NCBI GenBank assembly: GCA_947631345.1 | Contig: CANRKW010000061.1 | Span: 1 to 6,329, forward strand | Direction of reading: 5' to 3' | DNA: 6,329 nt | Source of the DNA: an uncultured Bacilli bacterium | GTDB lineage: Bacteria; Bacillota_I; Bacilli_A; RF39; UBA660 | Shown: piece after piece, positions 1 through 3,831 of the stretch | Position numbering within the stretch: position 1 is the first letter of the stretch | Layout: every line of letters starts with the position of its first letter | Program-made: the position numbers and the translations under genes | Notes under the pieces: model-generated | Databases searched by the model: none | What the model was told of the DNA's origin: nothing | What the model saw: the letters and a program-made list of their open reading frames with translations, nothing else

Positions 1-365
1 AAACAGTAGCAAAAGATGTAGCAATGCAATCAGCCGCTATGAGACCTACTTATGTAAAAAGAAGTGATGTTCCTATAAGTGAAGTTGAACATGAAAAAAG
101 TGTTCTAAAAGAACAAGCACTTACTGAAGGTAAAAAAGAAGAATTTATAGATAAAATAATAACTGGAAGACTTGATAATTTTTATGCTAATATTTGTTTA
201 ACAGATCAAACTTTTGTAAAGAATAGTGATATAACAGTAGAAGAATACCTAAAACAAAATAATAGTGAAATAGTTAGTATGACACGTTTTGAAGTTGGTG
301 AAGGTATGGAAAAAAGAAATGAAAATTTCGCGGATGAAGTAAGAAGTCAAATAGAAAACGCATAA
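1..365 (+). CDS. tsf: Elongation factor Ts, C-terminal part (5'-truncated by window edge)
   Basis: EF-Ts is the cytoplasmic guanine-nucleotide exchange factor that regenerates EF-Tu-GTP during translation. The frame is already open at base 3 (TVAKDVAMQSAAMRP), so the ATG at 24 is an internal methionine and the gene begins outside the window. About 120 C-terminal residues are visible. They carry the family's recognisable run: DVAMQ.AAM.P.Y, then LKEQAL.EGK, then KII.GRL..FY, then CL.DQ.FVK, and a closing FEVGEG.EKR..NFADEV. This is the end of the dimerisation and coiled-coil core plus the C-terminal module. It ends in TAA with no terminator-like hairpin after it, and the next gene starts 6 bp downstream, so read-through into that gene is likely. 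In many Bacillota tsf is followed by pyrH and frr, but not here. Identity is close to certain. Confidence 0.97.
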   Translation, partial: TVAKDVAMQSAAMRPTYVKRSDVPISEVEHEKSVLKEQALTEGKKEEFIDKIITGRLDNFYANICLTDQTFVKNSDITVEEYLKQNNSEIVSMTRFEVGEGMEKRNENFADEVRSQIENA

Positions 366-371
366 GAAAAA

Positions 372-947
372 ATGAATATTAAGAAAAATCTCATAAAGGG
401 AAGTCTTCTAATAGGCTTCCTTTTAATATTAATAGTTTTAATATTTATAAAGAATAATAAAACTAATAAAATGCTCACATTTAATAAAAACACTATCTTT
501 ACATATGTTACAAGTGATGAAATACTTGATGTTGTAACAAAAGAATCAGGGGTAGTTTTGATTATAAATGATAGAAGTGAAATAGAGTCTTTAGTAACTT
601 TACTGAAAAAACTTGATTATACTTGGGATATATTTGTATATAACATTAGAAATGAAGAAGAAATATTAGAATACACTGATAATGAAATCAAAGTGGTACA
701 AGAGCCATCTAAAACATATAATGAATTATTAAAAACATTAGGTTTTTATACAGAAGATTATGTTTTATACAATGAAGATGGTGATATAATAAATACTGGG
801 AAGAAAAGAATAATAAGCCCTTTAGCTTTATTTATAAAAAAGGGGAAAATATTATATAGTTATTCTATGATAGAAGAAGTTACTAATGAAGAATTAATAA
901 AGTCATATAATTTAGGTTATGATATATTAAATGATATAATTCAGTAA
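372..947 (+). CDS. Membrane-anchored thioredoxin-fold-like protein without redox cysteines
   Basis: The 191-residue product starts with a short basic segment and one hydrophobic helix (about residues 9-27), which suggests an N-terminal membrane anchor with the rest outside the membrane. The remainder has a thioredoxin-like outline: a hydrophobic strand GVVLIIND at 60-67, where the active-site turn would follow; a helix at 70-81; a strand at 86-91; and a late SP-LALFIKKGKI segment at 149-160. That last segment resembles the cis-proline strand and hairpin of bacteriocin-transport-accessory-type thioredoxins. The turn expected to hold CxxC reads DRSEI, and the protein contains no cysteine at all, so it cannot be a dithiol oxidoreductase. 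The ATG lies 6 bp after tsf and has no clear Shine-Dalgarno, only an A/G-rich run, so expression probably depends on the tsf transcript. The fold assignment is inference from pattern, and the function is unknown. Confidence 0.72.
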   Translation: MNIKKNLIKGSLLIGFLLILIVLIFIKNNKTNKMLTFNKNTIFTYVTSDEILDVVTKESGVVLIINDRSEIESLVTLLKKLDYTWDIFVYNIRNEEEILEYTDNEIKVVQEPSKTYNELLKTLGFYTEDYVLYNEDGDIINTGKKRIISPLALFIKKGKILYSYSMIEEVTNEELIKSYNLGYDILNDIIQ

Positions 948-1100
948 ATGAGTTATATCTTTTTTAATAAAAAATATAAAAAAATCGTTTTATTTTTATT
1001 GACATACACAAACATTAGTGTTATAGTTAAATTGTTAAAAAGGTTTAATAAAAATAGAATAACTAAAATAAGTGTAGTAAATTGGATTTTAAAAGAATAA
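948..1100 (+). CDS. Possible 50-residue basic protein (doubtful small ORF)
   Basis: The ATG abuts the TAA of the preceding gene with no gap (TAAATG), an arrangement that permits translation by reinitiation. The predicted 50-residue product is basic. It has a lysine-rich start (FNKKYKK), a hydrophobic stretch IVLFLLTYTNISVIV at about 13-27 that could cross or lie on a membrane, and a second lysine/arginine-rich part. No family is recognised. Against it being real: the DNA is very AT-rich, there is no separate ribosome binding site, and a near-consensus promoter (999-1027) lies inside it. It may be a coupled small membrane peptide or a chance open frame. Confidence 0.3.
   Translation: MSYIFFNKKYKKIVLFLLTYTNISVIVKLLKRFNKNRITKISVVNWILKE
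999..1027 (+). promoter_or_regulatory. Candidate sigma-A promoter pointing into a short gene-free stretch
   Basis: TTGACA at 999-1004 is a perfect -35. After a 17-bp spacer comes TATAGT at 1022-1027, a one-mismatch -10. Transcription would start near 1034 and meet the hairpin at 1104-1136 after about 100 nt. No ORF starts downstream on this strand before the hairpin, so the product would be a short RNA, or the match is accidental in AT-rich DNA. Confidence 0.42.
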
Positions 1101-1103
1101 AGT

Positions 1104-1136
1104 AAAACTGTCAGAAAAATATTCAATGACAGTTTT
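1104..1136. terminator. Bidirectional hairpin terminator between convergent units
   Basis: AAAACTGTCA (1104-1113) and TGACAGTTTT (1127-1136) form a perfect 10-bp stem around a 13-nt loop. On the minus strand the stem begins within the last codons of the PIN gene, the TGA stop lies in the loop, and a T-rich tail follows, so it can end the XRE/ImmA-PIN operon. On the plus strand the arm itself ends in TTTT, so it can also stop transcripts coming from the tsf side. Confidence 0.7.
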
Positions 1137-1629
1137 CAAAATCTTTAATAAGATTATCAATATCAGAAATTGGTATACGAGTAGTATTATTTTCTCTTAA
1201 CTTTTTGCAGGAATTAATAGCTTCTTTAGGTGTAATTATATTATTGTCTTTCATTAATTTAATTATTTTTAAAGTTCTAATTACTTCAACTTTATTTGCT
1301 TCACTATAATCTTTAAGGCGTTTATCTCCAGTAGCTAAAATTGCCTTGTTGTCTCTTGCTATTACAAAACTAATAATATCATATAAAGATAAACCGTGAG
1401 TTTCTTCTAATATTTTAAAAGTTTCTTGTATTTCTTCAGAAGTTGCATTAATAGTTTTTAGTTCTTTAATTATTTTAACATTTCCAGTATCAGGATTTAT
1501 TTCATCTTTTTTAACTATATCACTTATGTAAACGTTGTCTAATTTTACAAACTTATCTAAAACATTGGCATTGCTTAAATCTGTTATTATATTAGTATCC
1601 GTAATTATTATCTTCTCTGTTATATTCAT
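1123..1629 (-). CDS. PIN-domain nuclease-like protein, probable toxin
   Basis: This 168-residue protein has the layout of a PIN-domain metal-dependent ribonuclease. The first strand and acidic residue are IITDTNII with D11. Acidic residues follow around D42/E43. The core SLYDIISFVIARDNKAILATGDKRL supplies D84 and D102, matching the usual S..D.....A......LTGD..L signature. The tail (IIKLMKDNNIITPKEAINSCKKLREN) resembles the C-terminal part of DUF3368-type PIN proteins, a tentative subfamily guess. All expected acidic positions are present, so it may be active. Its ATG sits 38 bp inside the end of the upstream XRE/ImmA gene. AGGG (complement of 1640-1643) lies 10 nt before the ATG, and D11 leaves little room for a later start. 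PIN proteins are common type II toxins that cleave RNA. The partner and target here are inferred. Confidence 0.85.
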   Translation of the reverse strand: MNITEKIIITDTNIITDLSNANVLDKFVKLDNVYISDIVKKDEINPDTGNVKIIKELKTINATSEEIQETFKILEETHGLSLYDIISFVIARDNKAILATGDKRLKDYSEANKVEVIRTLKIIKLMKDNNIITPKEAINSCKKLRENNTTRIPISDIDNLIKDFENCH

Positions 1630-2641
1630 TTATAGTTAACCCTAATAATTCGCAAGCCTTGTTTAAAGATATGATGTTATCTACTTCTAGTTTATGGACA
1701 AGTTTTTTAAATTGATACGATTTTTCTGCTTCAATTGGATTTGGTTCGTGTTTCTTATAACCTTTTTTACTAAATGAAATGTTAATATTTTTATACAAAT
1801 ATTCTGAAATTATACCTAGTTCTTTTAATCTATATAAAATTGCAGCCATACTAACTTTGTATTCATTTTTAAATGCTTTTAACTCGTAAAAACTTATATT
1901 ATTTCTTGATATACCAAATTCTTTAATAACTGCTTCTTTTGGCATTAATAAACTACTAGCAAATTTATTACACATTTTTTCTTCATCTAAATTCCCATTT
2001 TTAATATTAAGAACTAAATGCCCAAGTTCGTGAGCAATAGTGAATCTTTGCCTTTCTCCATCGATATTATTTAACAAAACTATTATTGGAATATCTTTAA
2101 CAATTTCACTAAATCCATCAAAATCAGAAAATTTTCCATTTGTATTTTCTATCTCTATAATAAGTATTCCTATATTTTCTAATACATTTATTAATTCTGG
2201 AATAGGTTGATTAATAGATAACTTATAATCCTTCCTAAATTCTAAAGCAGCATTAGAAGCATCATTTTCATTATTACATAAATATTTCTTTAGTTTATTT
2301 TTGCTAGTTTGAACTTCATTTAATTCTACAACTTCTATATAATCAGAAACTTTATTTTGTATAATTTCTTTTAATAATTCAAAGTTTTCTCCTTTAAGTT
2401 TTGCCCTTTTTCTGAAAGAATTAAACTTCATTTCTACTAATTTATGACTTTTCAATAAATCAAGAACTTTAACATTATAAGCATCTGCAAAATCGATTAA
2501 TTTTTGAGAGTTAGGTATTATTTCTCCTTTTTCATATTTTGAAACTGCTGGAGCAGACATATTTAATAATAGACCTGCTTCTTTTAATGATAAGTTTTTT
2601 AATAATCTTATTCTTTTTAAATTATTTCCTATTTCGTTCAT
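1592..2641 (-). CDS. XRE-family HTH / ImmA-IrrE zinc metallopeptidase fusion
   Basis: The 349-residue protein begins with an XRE helix-turn-helix at about residues 5-62 (LKRIRLLKNLSLKEAGLLL, then SAPAVSKYEKGEIIP). A linker follows, then an ImmA/IrrE (COG2856) domain with the zinc site RFTIAHELGHLVLN: H204, E205 and H208, with E221 in EEKMCNKFASSLLMP as the probable third ligand. All catalytic residues are present. The C-terminal 50 residues (HKLEVDNIISLNKACELLGL) look helical. In this family the HTH part binds DNA, and the peptidase cleaves a repressor or controls a partner. In tandem with a PIN protein the fusion is a plausible antitoxin or regulator. AAGGGAG (within the complement of 2649-2658) lies about 8 nt before the ATG and fixes the start. 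The gene has its own promoter and overlaps the PIN gene by 38 bp, which implies translational coupling. Confidence 0.92.
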   Translation of the reverse strand: MNEIGNNLKRIRLLKNLSLKEAGLLLNMSAPAVSKYEKGEIIPNSQKLIDFADAYNVKVLDLLKSHKLVEMKFNSFRKRAKLKGENFELLKEIIQNKVSDYIEVVELNEVQTSKNKLKKYLCNNENDASNAALEFRKDYKLSINQPIPELINVLENIGILIIEIENTNGKFSDFDGFSEIVKDIPIIVLLNNIDGERQRFTIAHELGHLVLNIKNGNLDEEKMCNKFASSLLMPKEAVIKEFGISRNNISFYELKAFKNEYKVSMAAILYRLKELGIISEYLYKNINISFSKKGYKKHEPNPIEAEKSYQFKKLVHKLEVDNIISLNKACELLGLTINEYNREDNNYGY

Positions 2642-2665
2642 TATATCAGCTCCCTTCTAGTTAAT

Positions 2666-2694
2666 ATTATATCATTTAAAAGTAGAAATGTAAA
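2666..2694 (-). promoter_or_regulatory. Extended -10 promoter of the XRE/ImmA-PIN operon
   Basis: Read on the minus strand: TTTACA (-35, complement of 2689-2694), a 17-bp spacer, then TATAAT (complement of 2666-2671) preceded by TGA, an extended -10 TGn. Transcription would start near 2659, about 18 nt before the ATG and just upstream of the ribosome binding site. A 5-bp inverted repeat, CATTT (2673-2677) and AAATG (2686-2690), fills the spacer and reaches the -35; it could be an autoregulatory XRE operator. Confidence 0.75.
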
Positions 2695-2748
2695 CTAAAT
2701 ATTTTTTCTTTTATATTAAATTTTATTGTAAAAATAGCTAAAAATTCT

Positions 2749-2777
2749 TTGATTTTCTCCACAAAATACCATATAAT
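2749..2777 (+). promoter_or_regulatory. Promoter of the AbiEi-like gene
   Basis: TTGATT (2749-2754) and a perfect TATAAT (2772-2777) are 17 bp apart. The predicted start near 2784 leaves a leader of about 13 nt that includes GGTGA (2788-2792), a good match to the anti-Shine-Dalgarno. The TTG at 2749, which would otherwise give a 16-residue N-terminal extension, is part of the -35 and therefore upstream of the transcript. This supports ATG 2797 as the true start. Confidence 0.75.
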
Positions 2778-2796
2778 GGTAAATAGTGGTGAAAAT
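2752..2796. promoter_or_regulatory. 45-bp dyad operator over the AbiEi-like promoter
   Basis: A dyad centred on base 2774 spans the end of the -35, the whole -10, the transcription start and the Shine-Dalgarno, and stops one base before the ATG. Its perfect core is TACCATATAATGGTA (2767-2781) with TATAAT inside. CCAC (2759-2762) matches GTGG (2786-2789), and ATTTTC (2752-2757) matches GAAAAT (2791-2796), all on the same axis. In total 17 of 21 arm positions pair. In the right arm TGGTAAATAG and TGGTGAAAAT are tandem half-sites 10 bp apart, mirrored on the left. Only the right arm lies downstream of the start, so this is a DNA operator rather than an RNA hairpin. Autoregulation by the adjacent AbiEi-like protein is inference. 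Confidence 0.72.
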
Positions 2797-3384
2797 ATGA
2801 TAATTCCTAGTAGTATTTTAAAGAGTAAATTAACAAAATATAAAAATAAAAATAATAAAATAAATAGACTTATTAAAGAAGGAAAAATATATAGAATTAA
2901 AAATGGCTTATTTGAAACTGATAAAAACACACCTGCTTATTTACTTGCTAGTAGTATATATGGTCCATCATATATTTCCTTTGAATATGCTTTATCTTGT
3001 TATGGTTTTATTCCTGAAAGAGTAACTACTGTAACTTGTGCAAGTTTTGATAAGAAAAAGAAAAAAATGTATGATACATATTTTGGTGTATTTACATATA
3101 GAGATATTCCTAAAAAGGCATATCCATATGAAGTATTACTTCAAAAAGAAGGAAATTATTCATATCAAATAGCAACTAAAGAAAAAGCTTTATGTGATAA
3201 ATTATATACATTAGATCCAATACATAATTATGCTGATTTAGAAAATATGCTATTTAATGATTTAAGAATAGATGAAGAAGCATTTGATACTTTAGATATA
3301 AATAAAATAAAAGAATTAAGTGAGTTATATAATAGTACTAATATTAAACTATTATATAGATATATAAAGAAAAAACATAAATAA
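2797..3384 (+). CDS. AbiEi-family (type IV antitoxin-like) transcriptional regulator, solitary
   Basis: With the ATG at 2797 the protein has 195 residues. It resembles the AbiEi/COG5340 family. The N-terminal winged-helix part ends in INRLIKEGKIYRIKNGLFE (22-40). The core YISFEYALSCYGFIPERVTTVTCAS lies at 59-83, and the diagnostic ATKEKALCDKLYTL at 126-139. AbiEi proteins bind inverted repeats at their own promoter and, in type IV systems, oppose the nucleotidyltransferase toxin AbiEii. No AbiEii gene follows; the next gene is part of the thrS unit. It is therefore either an orphan antitoxin or a stand-alone regulator, as many AbiEi homologues appear to be. The start is chosen because the promoter overlaps any upstream alternative and GGTGA precedes this ATG. 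The gene is divergent from the XRE/ImmA operon, with about 155 bp between their start codons. Confidence 0.85.
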   Translation: MIIPSSILKSKLTKYKNKNNKINRLIKEGKIYRIKNGLFETDKNTPAYLLASSIYGPSYISFEYALSCYGFIPERVTTVTCASFDKKKKKMYDTYFGVFTYRDIPKKAYPYEVLLQKEGNYSYQIATKEKALCDKLYTLDPIHNYADLENMLFNDLRIDEEAFDTLDINKIKELSELYNSTNIKLLYRYIKKKHK

Positions 3385-3418
3385 TAAAAAGATTTATATG
3401 ATTATATTTTCTTTTTAT
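3384..3418 (+). terminator. Weak AT-only hairpin after the AbiEi-like gene
   Basis: ATAAAAAGA (3384-3392) and TCTTTTTAT (3410-3418) are perfect complements around a 17-nt loop, starting at the last base of the stop codon. The second arm is T-rich, but the stem has a single G-C pair and no further T tract. It may end the AbiEi-like transcript or act only as a partial block. Confidence 0.35.
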
Positions 3419-3526
3419 CAAAAATGTACAAGATTTAAGTATGTGGAATAGTGAGTTCTTTATAGAAATTACTTCTAAATTAAAGTGAAATATAATAAAC
3501 TAGAAAAATATAATAAGTAACTATTA

Positions 3527-3555
3527 TTGTAAAATAAAAATATATGTGATAAAAT
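3527..3555 (+). promoter_or_regulatory. Alternative promoter candidate close to the thrS unit
   Basis: TTGTAA (3527-3532), a 17-bp spacer and TAAAAT (3550-3555), preceded by TGA as an extended -10, would start transcription near 3562. That leader would keep the antiterminator/terminator pair but lose all upstream hairpins, which conflicts with a tRNA-sensing leader. A further weak match is GTGAAA (3485-3490) with TATAAT (3509-3514), 18 bp apart. Confidence 0.3.
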
Positions 3556-3601
3556 TAAATCGTGAATTTAAAGAGAGAGTGGTATAACTTGTTTAAAATA
3601 T

Positions 3602-3625
3602 AAATACTCTTTTTAGGGTGTTTTT
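3602..3625 (+). terminator. Leader (attenuator) terminator upstream of the 63-residue ORF and thrS
   Basis: AAATACTCT (3602-3610) pairs with AGGGTGTTT (3615-3623), including two G-U pairs, around a TTTT loop. The 3' arm runs into TTTTT (3621-3625). It lies just before the ribosome binding site and shares its 5' arm with the alternative antiterminator helix, as expected of an attenuator. Confidence 0.55.
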
Positions 3626-3639
3626 AATTTGGAGGGGCT

Positions 3640-3831
3640 ATGTTAGTAAAAGAAATAGATAAAGAAATAAATAAATTAGTTGTAGAAAAGAAATTGCTAA
3701 ATGAATCTAAAAAACGAACGACTGATATAAATGAAATACAAGGAATAAATAAAAGATTAATAATGCTTAATGCTGAAATAAGAAAATTAAAAGAAAAATA
3801 TAATGAGAAAGAGGAAGATAAAAATGATTAA
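3640..3831 (+). CDS. Small charged coiled-coil-like protein upstream of thrS
   Basis: This 63-residue protein is not recognised as a known family. It is almost entirely charged and helical in character: the run LVKEIDKEINKLVVEKKLL, a short break at KRTTDINEIQG (26-36), then INKRLIMLNAEIRKLKEKYNEKEE. Leucine/isoleucine spacing suggests two helices able to form a hairpin or coiled coil. It has a strong GGAGGGG ribosome binding site (3631-3637), so it is very likely translated. Its last 8 bases overlap the thrS start (ATGATTAA), and the thrS ribosome binding site lies inside it. Placement after the leader terminator means both genes would be controlled together. It does not resemble a TGS domain, although it stands where the missing one would be encoded. 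A role as partner of ThrRS is speculation. Confidence 0.72.
   Translation: MLVKEIDKEINKLVVEKKLLNESKKRTTDINEIQGINKRLIMLNAEIRKLKEKYNEKEEDKND

Larger units (their letters stand above)
3432..3625 (+). ncRNA. T-box-like leader RNA of the thrS unit (divergent)
   Basis: The gene-free stretch before the 63-residue ORF holds several potential hairpins: 3450-3473 (or the longer alternative 3432-3441 with 3470-3481), 3510-3527, and 3555-3560 with 3566-3571. A mutually exclusive pair follows. An antiterminator-like helix (3572-3580 with 3606-3614) carries AGAGTGGTA (3576-3584), close to the T-box core AGGGTGGNA. A terminator helix (3602-3610 with 3615-3623) uses its 3' strand. The order of elements and the downstream thrS fit a T-box that senses uncharged tRNA-Thr. 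The usual ACCGCG after TGGN is not conserved, and a full Stem I with specifier loop is not evident; an ACT at 3471-3473 is only a candidate. No upstream promoter for this leader was identified. Confidence 0.45.

Noticed and set aside
2749..2796. TTG start giving the AbiEi-like protein 16 extra residues
   Set aside because: The TTG is part of the predicted -35 and the -10 follows at 2772-2777, so this stretch lies upstream of the transcript. ATG 2797 has a GGTGA ribosome binding site.
2676..2930. 84-codon minus-strand ORF
   Set aside because: It is antisense to the AbiEi-like gene and to the XRE promoter, has low-complexity F/L/I content, and shows no ribosome binding site or family features.
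3803..3823. Upstream ATG start for thrS
   Set aside because: It would add seven basic residues deeper inside the 63-residue ORF. GAGGA at 3811-3815 is correctly spaced for ATG 3824.
3640..3831. The 63-residue ORF as a detached TGS domain
   Set aside because: The length fits, but the sequence is a lysine/glutamate-rich helical repeat without the beta-grasp pattern or glycine-rich turns of TGS domains.
3640..3831. The 63-residue ORF as a classical threonine attenuator peptide
   Set aside because: It contains only two threonines, both at residues 27-28, far fewer than such leader peptides carry, and the hairpin switch lies upstream of it.
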